A DNA stretch of 64,000 nucleotides from Pseudoflavonifractor sp902362925 (GCA_902362925.1 CABIYL010000010.1), one strand, 5' to 3'; shown: positions 26,480 to 35,724, counted from the stretch's first letter. Notes: generated from the sequence alone by a model not told the origin. Program-made: numbers and translations.

Positions 26480-28326
26480 GCGAGACAAAACACACCCCGC
26501 CCCGCAGGGGCCCCATGGGAGGCATGGGCCACGGCGGCATGCGGCCCGGCGAGAAGGCCAAGGACTTCAAGGGCACCATCGGCAAGCTCCTGGCCTACAT
26601 GGGCCGGTACAAGATCGGACTGTTCTTTGTGCTCCTCTTCGCGGCGGGCTCCACCGTATTCAATATCTTCGGCCCCAAGATCCTGGGCAAGGCCACCACC
26701 GAGCTCTTTAACGGCCTGCTGGCCAAAATCAGCGGCACCGGCGGCATTGACTTCGGCCGCATCGCCCAGATCCTCCTCTTCCTCCTGGGCATGTACCTCA
26801 TCGCCGCCCTCTTCGGCTCCATCCAGGGCTGGATCATGAGCGGCATCGCCCAGAAGATGGCCTACCGCATGCGCCGGGATATCTCGGAAAAGATCAACCG
26901 CATGCCCATGAAGTACTTTGAGTCCCGCACCGTGGGCGAGGTCCTCTCCCGCATCACCAACGACGTGGACACCATGGGCCAGAGCCTTAACCAGAGCGTC
27001 ACCCAGCTCATCACCTCGGTGACCATGATCATCGGCGTGTTCATCATGATGCTCACCATCAGCCCCCTGATGACCCTCATCGCCGTCATCATTCTGCCCA
27101 TCTCCATGCTGCTCATCGGCGTGGTGGTGAAGCACTCCCAGAAGTACTTCAAGGCCCAGCAGGAATACCTGGGCCACATCAACGGCCAGGTGGAGGAGTG
27201 CTACTCCGGCCACAATGTCATCCGGGCCTTCAACCAGGAGGAGACCGTCAAGGCCAAATTTGACGAGACCAACCGCATCCTGTTCCAGTCTGCCTGGAAG
27301 AGCCAGTTCTTCTCCGGTATGATGCAGCCCATCATGAACTTTGTGGGCAACCTGGGTTATGTGGCCGTGGCCGTGTCCGGCAGCATGCTGGCCGTGTCCG
27401 GCGTCATCATGGTGGGCGACATTCAGGCCTTCATCCAGTACGTGAAGAACTTCACCCAGCCCATCACCCAGATTGCACAGGTCTCCAACATGCTCCAGTC
27501 CATGGCTGCCGCCGCCGAGCGGGTCTTTGAGTTCCTGGACGAGGAGGAGGAGACCGCCGACCCTGCCCAGCCCGCCTCTCTGGCCGACGTAAAGGGCGGC
27601 GTGGACTTCGACCACGTCCACTTCGGCTACAACCCCGACAAGATCATCATCAACGACTTCTCCGCCCACGTGGAACCGGGACAGATGGTGGCCATCGTTG
27701 GCCCCACCGGCGCAGGCAAGACCACCATGGTCAAGCTGCTCATGCGGTTCTACGACGTCAACTCCGGCGCCATCCGGGTGGACGGCCACGACGTGCGTGA
27801 CTTCCGCCGTGCCGATCTGCGGGAGACCTTCGGCATGGTGCTCCAGGACACCTGGCTGTTCAAGGGCACCATCATGGAGAACATCCGCTACGGCCGCCTG
27901 GACGCCAGCGATGAGGAGGTCATCGCCGCCGCCAAGGCCGCCCACGTCCACCACTTCATCCAGACCCTCCCCGGGGCCTACCAGATGGAGCTCAACGAGG
28001 ACGCCACCAACATCTCCCAGGGTCAGAAGCAGCTTCTGACCATCGCTCGGGCCATTCTGGCCGACAACAAGATTATGATTCTGGACGAGGCCACCTCCAG
28101 CGTTGACACCCGCACCGAGCACCTCATCCAGGACGCCATGGCCAACCTGATGAAGGGCCGCACCAGCTTCGTCATCGCCCACCGGCTCTCCACCATCAAG
28201 AACGCCGACCTCATCCTGGTGATGAAGGACGGCGACATCGTGGAGCAGGGCAACCACGAGCAGCTGCTGGCAAAGGGCGGCTTCTACGCCGACCTCTACA
28301 ACTCCCAGTTCGAGGACGTGGGGTAA
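26476..28326 (+). CDS. ABC exporter half-transporter, catalytic partner
   Basis: The protein has 616 residues, with a Gly/Met-rich N-terminal tail (MGGMGHGGM), six membrane helices and an ATPase domain: Walker A GPTGAGKTT, Walker B IMILDEATSSVD with the catalytic Glu, and H-loop IAHRLST. The signature is ISQGQKQ instead of SGGQ. Together with the Asp-type Walker B of the partner this gives one consensus and one degenerate ATP site, the usual form of heterodimeric exporters. The gene starts in the stop of the previous gene (ATGA). The substrate is unknown; multidrug export is typical of the family. Confidence 0.94.
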   Translation: MSETKHTPPRRGPMGGMGHGGMRPGEKAKDFKGTIGKLLAYMGRYKIGLFFVLLFAAGSTVFNIFGPKILGKATTELFNGLLAKISGTGGIDFGRIAQILLFLLGMYLIAALFGSIQGWIMSGIAQKMAYRMRRDISEKINRMPMKYFESRTVGEVLSRITNDVDTMGQSLNQSVTQLITSVTMIIGVFIMMLTISPLMTLIAVIILPISMLLIGVVVKHSQKYFKAQQEYLGHINGQVEECYSGHNVIRAFNQEETVKAKFDETNRILFQSAWKSQFFSGMMQPIMNFVGNLGYVAVAVSGSMLAVSGVIMVGDIQAFIQYVKNFTQPITQIAQVSNMLQSMAAAAERVFEFLDEEEETADPAQPASLADVKGGVDFDHVHFGYNPDKIIINDFSAHVEPGQMVAIVGPTGAGKTTMVKLLMRFYDVNSGAIRVDGHDVRDFRRADLRETFGMVLQDTWLFKGTIMENIRYGRLDASDEEVIAAAKAAHVHHFIQTLPGAYQMELNEDATNISQGQKQLLTIARAILADNKIMILDEATSSVDTRTEHLIQDAMANLMKGRTSFVIAHRLSTIKNADLILVMKDGDIVEQGNHEQLLAKGGFYADLYNSQFEDVG

Positions 28327-28333
28327 ACAAGCA

Positions 28334-28368
28334 GGCGGTACCCGGTTTATGCTGGGTACCGCCTTTTT
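28334..28368 (+). terminator. Intrinsic terminator after the ABC exporter operon
   Basis: GGCGGTACCC (28334-28343) and GGGTACCGCC (28354-28363) pair across a 10-base loop, followed by TTTTT. Confidence 0.9.
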
Positions 28369-28524
28369 GCGCAGGTTGCATTACTCATGAGGGGATGGTA
28401 AACTGTATTTGTTATGCACAGCCGTGCAAATCATAACAGGGAAAGGATGGTCGTTTATGAAGATGAATCGTGTATGGAGGGTTCACGCTTCCTAACCCTC
28501 CAATCGACATTTGGAGGAGAACAG

Positions 28525-29460
28525 ATGAAAAACGAAATCACCATCCGAGAAGCCGTTACAGAGCAGGAAATCGCGTTCTTTTGGACACAGCTCCGGGCCT
28601 ACTTCAGCCGGGATATCTTTCCCGACCCGGACAGCGGGGAGAAGGCCCATTTCCTGGACGACCAGTACCGCAGCCATATGGACGCCCTCCATCAGCGGCA
28701 GCAGGACCGCTGCTATTACCTGCTGCTGAGCCGGAACGGGGAGGACATCGGCCTGGCGCTGCCGGTGCTGTACCACACGGAGGACGGCAAGTGCTTTCTG
28801 TGCGAGTTCTGCGTATTCCCGGAATTCCGGGGGAATGGTACCGGAACAAAATGCGGAGAGCGTTTTTTGGACTGGGCCAGGTCCATGGGGGCCGCCTATG
28901 TGGAGCTCAACTGCGACACGCCCCAGCGCCAGCGCTTCTGGGGACGGCTGGGTTTCCGGAAAAACGGAGCGGACGAGTGGGGCATGCCCCTGATGCTGCT
29001 GCCGCCGGAAGAGGAGCTGCCGATCCGTATTGAACGCCTGACCGACGGCGGAGACTGGCAGCTGAAAAAGCTGGAGAACGGATTCCTGCGGGAAATCGGG
29101 GAGGACGTGCTTACGGAAGAGAAGAAACGCCGCCTGGAACAGGCGGTTTCCAACGGGGAAATCACATACTTCCTTGCAAAACGGGGCTACCGGGCCGTGG
29201 GGATGTGCAGTGTGGCGACTGCGTTTTCCACCTTCGCCTGCGGGAATGTGGGCACCTTTGAGGACTTCTATATTGAGCCGGTCTTTCGCGAAAGGGGCAT
29301 TGCCCGGATGTTGGCGGAAGCGGCGCAGAAGTGGTGCAGGGAAAACGGCATCGCAAGCCTGAGCGTCACCTGTGCGCCCTGCGATGAGCAGATGTACCAG
29401 GCCCTCGGGTTCCAAATCCCTCTGGGAAGAACCTACGCATATCCGGCAAACGGAGACTGA
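28525..29460 (+). CDS. Tandem-domain GNAT acetyltransferase
   Basis: The 311-residue protein starts at MKNEITIRE, about six bases after GGAGGAG; the frame is open 37 codons earlier. Two acetyltransferase domains are visible. The first (about 1-155) has FCVFPEFRGNGTGTKCGERFLDWA as its acetyl-CoA loop. The second (about 165-305) has FYIEPVFRERGIARMLAEAA. This duplicated layout is known in aminoglycoside- and small-molecule-modifying GNATs, but the substrate cannot be read. A candidate promoter TTGCAT-17-TAAACT lies at 28376-28404. Confidence 0.88.
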   Translation: MKNEITIREAVTEQEIAFFWTQLRAYFSRDIFPDPDSGEKAHFLDDQYRSHMDALHQRQQDRCYYLLLSRNGEDIGLALPVLYHTEDGKCFLCEFCVFPEFRGNGTGTKCGERFLDWARSMGAAYVELNCDTPQRQRFWGRLGFRKNGADEWGMPLMLLPPEEELPIRIERLTDGGDWQLKKLENGFLREIGEDVLTEEKKRRLEQAVSNGEITYFLAKRGYRAVGMCSVATAFSTFACGNVGTFEDFYIEPVFRERGIARMLAEAAQKWCRENGIASLSVTCAPCDEQMYQALGFQIPLGRTYAYPANGD

Positions 29461-29534
29461 CCGGTATGGAGGTGGAGAGATGAGATTGCGCAGTGCCAAA
29501 ATCGAATCAGAATGATTGGATTTTGGAGGATGCT

Positions 29535-29872
29535 ATGGAAATCAGAAGATATACCACCTATCACGAAGCAGAAGTTCTGAGCCTGTACAGAAGCGTGGGC
29601 TGGACAGTCTATGCGGACAATCCTGCCATGGTGAAGGCGGCCTTTGCCGGTTCCCTGCTGGTGCTGGGTGCTTTCGTGCAGGATGAGCTGATTGGCCTTA
29701 TTCGGGCCGTGGGCGACGGGGCGTCCATTCTCTATATACAGGACATCCTGGTGGCCCCGGAGTACCAGCGGAAAGGTGTGGGCAGAAGGCTGCTGCAGGC
29801 CATGCTTGCACAGTACCCGTCCATCTATCAGACCGTGCTGATGACAGACAACATCCCTGAGAGAGCGGCCTT
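29535..29872 (+). CDS. GNAT acetyltransferase, 3' end lost in assembly gap
   Basis: The start at MEIRRYTTYHE follows GGAGG by six bases. The 112 visible residues hold nearly the whole GNAT core, including the acetyl-CoA loop ILVAPEYQRKGVGRRLLQAML. The family is usually about 135-145 residues, so roughly 25-30 are hidden in the run of N. It lies 74 bases after the tandem GNAT gene, same strand, and may share its transcript. Confidence 0.85.
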
Positions 29873-30168
29873 NNNNNNNNNNNNNNNNNNNNNNNNNNNN
29901 NNNNNNNNNNNNNNNNNNNNNNNNNNNNNNNNNNNNNNNNNNNNNNNNNNNNNNNNNNNNNNNNNNNNNNNNNNNNNNNNNNNNNNNNNNNNNNNNNNNN
30001 NNNNNNNNNNNNNNNNNNNNNNNNNNNNNNNNNNNNNNNNNNNNNNNNNNNNNNNNNNNNNNNNNNNNNNNNNNNNNNNNNNNNNNNNNNNNNNNNNNNN
30101 NNNNNNNNNNNNNNNNNNNNNNNNNNNNNNNNNNNNNNNNNNNNNNNNNNNNNNNNNNNNNNNNNNNN
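29873..30168. other. Assembly gap (296 N)
   Basis: The sequence is unknown here. It conceals the 3' end of the GNAT gene and the 3' end of degV, which converge on it. Confidence 1.
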
Positions 30169-30924
30169 GGTGGCCTTCAGGAACTCCGCGTCAGAGAGAC
30201 AGTCGCCGTGGCAGATGAACACCTGACGGCTCAGCTCGGGGGTCCAGTCCTTGTCCATGTGGTCAACGAGAGCCAGCAGGGAGTTCTTGCGGCCACGGGC
30301 CTTGGCGGTGTTGGTCAGATGACCCTCGCTGTCGCAGTGCATCACCGGCTTAATCTGGAGAGCGGAGCCCACCACGGCGGTGGCGGCAGAGATGCGTCCG
30401 CCACGGCGCAGGTGGTTCAGGTCCTCCACGGTGAACCAGTGGGCCGCGTTCTGCTTGTGGTCCTCCACCCAGGCGGCCAGCTCCTCCAGGTTCAGGCCGG
30501 CGGCCTTCCGGGCCGCAGCCTCGGTCACCAGCAGGCCCTCACCGGCAGAGGCGGCCAGGGAGTCCACACAGATCAGCTTCCGGTCGGGGTACTTCTCCCG
30601 CAGGTCCTCCATGCAGATTTTCGCCGCCTGGATGGTGCCCGACAGGCCGGAGGAGAAGCAGATGTACAGCACGTCCAGCCCCTGGTCCAGGCAGCGGGTA
30701 AAGTGCTCCTCGTAGACAGTGGGGTTGATCTGGGACGTGGAGCCCATCTTGCCCCCACGCATGCCGGCGAAGAACTCCTCACCGGTGATGTTGCCCCCGG
30801 GGCCGAAGGTGTAGGGCACGCCGCCCAGCTGGCACTCCATGGGGATAATCTCCACGCCAATCTGGTTGGCCCAGGCCTCGGTCAGGTCTGCGGTGGCGTC
30901 AGTGATAATCTGATAGCCGCTCAT
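30169..30924 (-). CDS. DegV-family fatty-acid-binding protein, C-terminus in gap
   Basis: DegV/FakB proteins bind fatty acids; FakB members deliver them to the FakA kinase for phosphorylation. The start at the second ATG (30924) is seven bases after AGGAG. The 252 visible residues include the N-terminal IITDATADLTE, the fatty-acid-site region STSQINPTVYEEHF, ICFSSGLSGTIQAA and HLRRGGRISAATAVVGSALQIKPV. About 30-35 residues are missing. A GC-rich hairpin (GTGCGGC/GCCGCAC) lies in the leader. Confidence 0.92.
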
Positions 30925-30984
30925 CATAACACTCCTTTATTTCCCGTGCGGCGCCTGCCGCACAAATAGACGGATTCTGTCCTC

Positions 30985-31013
30985 ATTATACAGCCTGGAG
31001 CGTCAGGCCGCAA
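30985..31013 (-). promoter_or_regulatory. Promoter of degV
   Basis: On the minus strand TTGCGG (31008-31013), 17 bases, TATAAT (30985-30990), about 60 bases before the ATG. Confidence 0.6.
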
Positions 31014-31118
31014 GGACGGAAGTCCGGAGAGGGGAAAAAGGGAGAAAATAAATACAAATAGTATATTTAAAACGGAAAATTGCAAATCGGAGTTGAGAAA
31101 GGGAGAGGACAGGGGCGG

Positions 31119-34100
31119 TCAGTAGCGGAACATGGTGGGGAAAGAGAACCCGCCGTTGTTGTTCAGCATAAGGCAGAAGGTGGGGGAGACACTGTCGCCG
31201 TCGTAGAGATAGAAGAACTCCAAACTGCCGGAGGTGGTGTAGGCGGCGGCATGGGACAGGCACTCATTGGAGCCGTAGTACATATAAGTGCAGAAGTAGG
31301 TGGAGCCGAAAAAGGCTGTATTGTGGTGGTAGGCCTTGCGCAGGAGGGAACCGTCGTCCCAATAGGAGAAGGTGATATCAAGCACATTCACGGATTCGCC
31401 ATTAGCATCCGTCCCGGTGGCCTTAAACAAATCAGGCTTACGCTCACCCTCAGCCCAGTTGGCAGGGAGCGGCTCAAGATTGTCCCCGTTACGGCAGAAG
31501 TAGGCGGACTGAAAGTCGGACACCGCTTCCGAGCCGTCGGTGCCCCAGGGAGTCAGGACTGAGTATGCGTCGGCGTTGCCCAGCAGGCCGCAGATATAGG
31601 GGTCATCCCACTCCGTGGGGGCGGTGACACCGTGGAACCCGAAGGCGTAGATATCGGGGACCGCCAGGGGACCGTCGGCCCCCTCCCAGACATACCGGAA
31701 GCCGCAGCCCTTGCCTGTCTCAGGGTCAAACCAGAGCTGGAGCTGTAGGGTGCCGTCCTGCGGGGTGCAGTAGACATAATACATATCACCCCAGTCAAAG
31801 CCGTACTCCGAGAGAATCTCCGAGCGGGTAGGGGTGTTCTCGATGACATAATTGCCGGTGTCTTCCGCCCAGGTGGTCACGGGAGTGTCGGGCAGCACAG
31901 AAGGGTAGAGAGTCAGGGTGCTGGAGCCCGGGTCCAGACGGAAGGCGGAGCCGTCAAAGGACAGCTGGGCGGAATAGCTGGCTGCATAGCCCAGGGTGTT
32001 CCGGACCATCAGCTCACAGGTGGCCCGGATGGGCAGGTTGGACAGGTCAAAGGAGTTGATCCAGCCGGCTGCCGCTTTTATCCCGGACAGGTCCTCCGAC
32101 GGGTCGGTCAGGTCAGTGATGTCGCACTCCGTCTGCCCCTTGGGCCAGGTGATGGTGAGAAGGGCTTTGTCCCCCTCCCGGCGGGCGGAGCTGTCCAGCT
32201 GATCATTTACCGCCTGACCCAGGTCCTCCCAGGAGAAACTGGCAACCTGACCGAAGTCACTGTTCTGGAGCTGGAAGATGTGCAGGTCCCAGGTGCTGAC
32301 CCCTGTCCCGGTCCCGTCGGACACCACGGCGGCCAGCTCTTCTGCGCCATCCCCGTCGTAGTCGGCCAGAGCCAGGGTGGCGGGGAGAATCTGAGGGCCG
32401 GTATTGTAGGTGAGGTGGGGATAATAGGCCACCTGCTCCCCCTGGCGCAGGAGCATGCCGCTCCGGCCGGCGACGGTCTCGTTGAAGCCGTAGAGGGTGA
32501 TGTCCGTCTCGGGCAGGTCGGCCAGAATGCGGATGGGGTAGGTCTCCCACACCTGAGGGTCGTCAAAGGAGCGCTTCACGCCGTCGATATACAGGTTGTC
32601 CGGGTCGGGCAGGTCGGCGGCGGTCAGCTCCGCCGGAAGCGGCTCAGTCTGGGCGGTGAACGTCTCGGAGAATGCGTCATCTCCCAGCCCCAACAGGCCG
32701 ATCCAGCTCTTGGTCACGCCGCTGGGATACTGGTAACGCAGCCGCAGGCCCAGAAGGCCGTCGGGGACATCCTCGGGCAGATAGAAGGCCACGCCGGAGG
32801 ACAGGCTGGCGTCACCGGCCGTGGACTGGGCGCCCATCTGACACAGGGGGTCGCCGGTCTCTGTGTAGGTGCTCCCGTCCAGGGCGTAGAGCTCCACCGT
32901 GTACCCCACAGCGTCGGTGGGGTTAGAGAGGGCGATGAGGGCGTCCCTGTGGGTGAGAATCAGGGGCTGGGTGTTTTGCAGCGAGGCGAAGGGCGAACTG
33001 TTCCGCAAGGACAGCTCCTGGCCATCCACCACAACGGCAGGTGTGTCCCGTTCCACGCCGATCTGGGTGGCGGGCAGGCGCACCCGGAAGGTATACCGGA
33101 CGGTGAGAGTCTGTGCGCCGCTGCCCCAGCGGGCGATGAGCCGGATTCCCCGCAGCTCGGTGCCTGTGCCGGTGGAGGCCTCGTGGGACGGGAGAGCAAA
33201 GGCGGCGGATCCGTCTGTATCCAGCGAGACATCCAGGGACTGAGCGGGGGTGTCCTGGGCGGAGAGAAGCAGGTCCTCCACATCCAGGTTGTCGGGCGGG
33301 GTGTCGGAAAAGGACAGCTCAACCGATGGGGCCACTGAGCCGGTGAGGAGGGGGACGCTGTCCCAGTCCAGAACGCCGGTTTCGGGCGAGAGAGTGGCGG
33401 AGGAGCCCTCCACTGTGACGGTCAGCTCGGGGGCGGTTTCGGGCACCTGGGCCGGATTGGCGGCCAGCATGTAGCAGGAGGCCAGCAACGCCACCAGCGC
33501 CACCGCCACCAGGGCGGCAGCGGGCCGCTTCCACCGGAGGGCGCCCTTCACCCGGCCCTTTACATCGTTCTCTCCAAAGGCCAGGGGAACCCGCAGCGGG
33601 TGGGCGACGGCCAGAGAGAGCAGAGCGGCGGAGTAGTTTTTCCGGATATCCTCCGGGCTGCGGCGGAGGACGGCCTCGTCACAGGCGGCTTCCATGTCCC
33701 GGCAGGAGAGGAACCAGCTCACCCACAGGAGGGGATTGAACCAGTGGACCGCCAGAGCCAGAAAAGCCAGCACCTTGACGATGTGGTCCCCGCGGCGGAT
33801 GTGGGAGCGCTCATGGAGCAGGACATACCGCCGGGTGTCCCCGGTCAGGCCCAGGGGGAGATAGATTTTGGGCGGAAAGAAGCCCAGCACAAAGGGGGAG
33901 TCCACCCGGTCGCTCTCCCAGGCGCCGTCGGGGGTGCGGACAGCGGCGGACAGCTTCAGCCGCAGTCGCAGCCAGGACAGCAGGCTCCACAGCCACAGCG
34001 CCAGCACGCCCAGAACCCAGATGACGGAAAGCACGGGCAGTACGCCGGTCTCCACGGTGGCGGGGGGAGAGGCGCCGTCCGGCCCGGTGACCACATAGGA

Positions 34101-34475
34101 ACCGCCGCCATCCTCTGGTGCAGGGGAGACCACGATTCCACCGCCGCTCACACCGGCCTGATAGCGCTCATGGCTCTGGGGGCTGTCCCAGATAACCTGG
34201 TTGCCGCTCAGGTCGCCGTCGGAGAAGTCGGCCACCTGTTCCTCCGCCGCCGGGAAGAGGGAGAGCAGGCTCCAGCTGCTGGAGAAGGACACCGGGCACA
34301 CCATGCGGAACAGCACCACCGCCCACAGCAGGAACACAATGGCCCTGGGGACCTCCAGTATCCGCATAACAGCCCGGATGAGCAGCACCGCCAGGGCCGT
34401 GGCAGCGGCGGTCAGGCTCATGACCAGCACCGCCTGGAACAGGGCTGGCAGCACAGCGGAGAACAGGTTATTCAT
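31119..34475 (-). CDS. BlaR1/MecR1-type M56 metalloprotease sensor with very large extracytoplasmic region
   Basis: The protein has 1118 residues. The first 300 or so carry membrane helices (about 8-30, 35-60, 148-168, 225-245) and the M56 zinc-protease motif HERSH in LLHERSHIRRGDH, with a downstream glutamate in MEAACDEAVLRR. A membrane helix at about 320-345 leads to roughly 770 extracytoplasmic residues, far more than the roughly 250-residue penicillin-binding sensor of BlaR1. No SxxK/SxN/KTG set is obvious; one unit (LADYDGDGAEELAAV) is FG-GAP-like. The gene overlaps the BlaI-type repressor gene by eight bases. The signal is unknown and need not be a beta-lactam. Confidence 0.88.
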   Translation of the reverse strand: MNNLFSAVLPALFQAVLVMSLTAAATALAVLLIRAVMRILEVPRAIVFLLWAVVLFRMVCPVSFSSSWSLLSLFPAAEEQVADFSDGDLSGNQVIWDSPQSHERYQAGVSGGGIVVSPAPEDGGGSYVVTGPDGASPPATVETGVLPVLSVIWVLGVLALWLWSLLSWLRLRLKLSAAVRTPDGAWESDRVDSPFVLGFFPPKIYLPLGLTGDTRRYVLLHERSHIRRGDHIVKVLAFLALAVHWFNPLLWVSWFLSCRDMEAACDEAVLRRSPEDIRKNYSAALLSLAVAHPLRVPLAFGENDVKGRVKGALRWKRPAAALVAVALVALLASCYMLAANPAQVPETAPELTVTVEGSSATLSPETGVLDWDSVPLLTGSVAPSVELSFSDTPPDNLDVEDLLLSAQDTPAQSLDVSLDTDGSAAFALPSHEASTGTGTELRGIRLIARWGSGAQTLTVRYTFRVRLPATQIGVERDTPAVVVDGQELSLRNSSPFASLQNTQPLILTHRDALIALSNPTDAVGYTVELYALDGSTYTETGDPLCQMGAQSTAGDASLSSGVAFYLPEDVPDGLLGLRLRYQYPSGVTKSWIGLLGLGDDAFSETFTAQTEPLPAELTAADLPDPDNLYIDGVKRSFDDPQVWETYPIRILADLPETDITLYGFNETVAGRSGMLLRQGEQVAYYPHLTYNTGPQILPATLALADYDGDGAEELAAVVSDGTGTGVSTWDLHIFQLQNSDFGQVASFSWEDLGQAVNDQLDSSARREGDKALLTITWPKGQTECDITDLTDPSEDLSGIKAAAGWINSFDLSNLPIRATCELMVRNTLGYAASYSAQLSFDGSAFRLDPGSSTLTLYPSVLPDTPVTTWAEDTGNYVIENTPTRSEILSEYGFDWGDMYYVYCTPQDGTLQLQLWFDPETGKGCGFRYVWEGADGPLAVPDIYAFGFHGVTAPTEWDDPYICGLLGNADAYSVLTPWGTDGSEAVSDFQSAYFCRNGDNLEPLPANWAEGERKPDLFKATGTDANGESVNVLDITFSYWDDGSLLRKAYHHNTAFFGSTYFCTYMYYGSNECLSHAAAYTTSGSLEFFYLYDGDSVSPTFCLMLNNNGGFSFPTMFRY

Positions 34476-34830
34476 CGCCTGCCTCCTCGATCATCCGCCG
34501 CAGCTCCTCCGCCTCCTGCTGGGAGAGCTTCTTTCCCCGCAGAAAGGCGGCCACAAAGGCGGGCAGGGAGCCGCCGAAGGATTTCTCCACCACTGCTTCG
34601 CTCTCATACTGCTCCACCTGCTGCCGGGGCACCAGGGCGGTGACGGTGGCATCCTCATTTTTCAGGAAGCCCCGCTGGCACAGCTTGCGGATGAGGTTGT
34701 AGGTGGTGGGCTTTTTCCAGCCGAAGCGCTCCAGACACATGCGGGACAGAGCGGTGGAGTTCACCGGCTCCTCACTCCACACCAGGTCCATCAGCCGGTA
34801 CTCGGCATCAAACAGCTTATAATCGTCCAT
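34468..34830 (-). CDS. BlaI/MecI/CopY-family repressor
   Basis: The 120-residue protein has the family's winged helix (FDAEYRLMDLVWSEEPVNSTAL, KKPTTYNLIRKLCQRGFLKNE) and C-terminal dimerisation helix, where partner M56 proteases cleave. GGAG lies about 10 bases upstream of the ATG. It overlaps the BlaR1-like sensor gene. Its own promoter contains a dyad (GTTTATCGCGACAAAC) that also lies over the promoter of the secreted-protein gene at 35544, suggesting a small regulon. Confidence 0.92.
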   Translation of the reverse strand: MDDYKLFDAEYRLMDLVWSEEPVNSTALSRMCLERFGWKKPTTYNLIRKLCQRGFLKNEDATVTALVPRQQVEQYESEAVVEKSFGGSLPAFVAAFLRGKKLSQQEAEELRRMIEEAGDE

Positions 34831-34854
34831 GACAAGGGCTCCTTTCCCTTTGAG

Positions 34855-34913
34855 GTTTGTTCTGACAAATCTCCTTCTGAGACTAGTTTATCGCGACAAA
34901 CCTCTCTTGTCAA
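34855..34913 (-). promoter_or_regulatory. Promoter and operators of the BlaI/BlaR1-like operon
   Basis: On the minus strand TTGACA (34908-34913), 17 bases, TAAACT (34885-34890). Within spacer and -10 lies the near-palindrome GTTTATCGCGACAAAC (34886-34901, plus strand). A second dyad GTTTGTTCTGACAAAT (34855-34870) lies between promoter and start. This is a typical autorepression layout. Confidence 0.7.
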
Positions 34914-34928
34914 GAGAAAAGAAAAGCA

Positions 34929-34950
34929 CCCTGCGGCTTTCTCCGCAGGG
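34929..34950 (-). terminator. Terminator of the secreted-protein gene
   Basis: CCCTGCGG and CCGCAGGG pair across a six-base loop. On the minus strand the hairpin is followed by TGCTTTTCTTTTC. It stands immediately upstream of the BlaI promoter and insulates it. Confidence 0.75.
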
Positions 34951-34977
34951 CGCTGAATGGAGATATGGGGATTAGCG

Positions 34978-35010
34978 GCGGAGCCAGGCGATAATGTCGC
35001 CCGGCTCCGC
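34978..35010. repeat. Long hairpin downstream of the secreted-protein gene
   Basis: GCGGAGCC-A-GGCGA, loop TAATG, TCGCC-C-GGCTCCGC: 13 pairs with one mismatch. It lies 19 bases beyond the stop codon and before the terminator; it may protect the mRNA end. Confidence 0.65.
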
Positions 35011-35028
35011 ATTTGTTTTACCTTTGCG

Positions 35029-35544
35029 TTAGTCTTCGTTGTAAACAAACTCTAAGTCAAGAATTTCCTCATCCGGCGATTTATTGTGGAAATAATATGC
35101 CAGGGTAAGGTCATCCGCTACAATCTGATGGGAATCTGGATGATTAATGACCCAGTCGGGCGATTGCGCAATTCCCCAATACAGCGTGTTTTCAGAGAGA
35201 TATAAGGAGTCGGATGAACCTGTGACGCGATTGACGCGATCCAATGACTGAGATGTTGTCATGACAAATCCAGTGTATGTGCCATCTTCACTTTTGACGA
35301 GCAAATTTGCAGAGACCTGATTGTTTGTATCCACATAAAAAACTAAATCAAACTCGTCATTCAAAGTTGTAAGCGCAATGATGCCTTCAACGCCAAGATC
35401 GCCATTCCGGGAATCAATAAATTCCTCAACAGAGACAGCTGAGCTTGAAAACGGCCGCTTTGATAGGAAGAACAGACATAAAATCAGGGTGCATACTGCC
35501 GCACAGACGGCAATCAGGAAAACACTCCTTTTCATATGGATCAT
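35029..35544 (-). CDS. Secreted or membrane-anchored protein of unknown function in the BlaI-type regulon
   Basis: The 171-residue protein has an N-terminal hydrophobic segment (SVFLIAVCAAVCTLILCLFFL) and an acidic, soluble remainder (EFDLVFYVDTNNQVSANLLV, PDWVINHPDSHQIVADDL). No domain is recognised. The start is ATG at 35544 or 35535; neither has a clear ribosome-binding site. Base composition is visibly more AT-rich than neighbours, suggesting acquisition. Its promoter is almost identical to that of the BlaI/BlaR1-like operon, so it is a likely repressor target. Confidence 0.72.
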   Translation of the reverse strand: MIHMKRSVFLIAVCAAVCTLILCLFFLSKRPFSSSAVSVEEFIDSRNGDLGVEGIIALTTLNDEFDLVFYVDTNNQVSANLLVKSEDGTYTGFVMTTSQSLDRVNRVTGSSDSLYLSENTLYWGIAQSPDWVINHPDSHQIVADDLTLAYYFHNKSPDEEILDLEFVYNED

Positions 35545-35640
35545 AAGGCAACACCATCCAAAAACAATAATGGGCCGCTCATTTGCCTCAGTACCAATTC
35601 ACACAGAGTCCTTTTCCTCAGGCGGGCTCTCTGTAAGATT

Positions 35641-35669
35641 AGTTTATCGTGACAAATTCTGTCTGTCAA
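35641..35669 (-). promoter_or_regulatory. Promoter with BlaI-type operator, second copy
   Basis: On the minus strand TTGACA (35664-35669), 17 bases, TAAACT (35641-35646). The dyad GTTTATCGTGACAAAT (35642-35657) matches the site in the BlaI promoter at 14 of 16 positions, in the same position relative to the -10. Confidence 0.7.
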
Positions 35670-35694
35670 TAAACGGAGAGGGAAAGACTGTAAA

Positions 35695-35724
35695 AAAGCC
35701 CTGCGGATTTCTCCGCAGGGCTTT
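35695..35724 (-). terminator. Terminator of the D,D-carboxypeptidase gene
   Basis: AAAGCCCTGCGG and CCGCAGGGCTTT pair across six bases; on the minus strand T-rich sequence (TTTTTTAC) follows. Confidence 0.85.

Noticed and set aside
24155..26488. 777-codon minus-strand frame opposite the first ABC subunit
   Set aside because: Antisense shadow; His/Gly/Val-rich without domain features.
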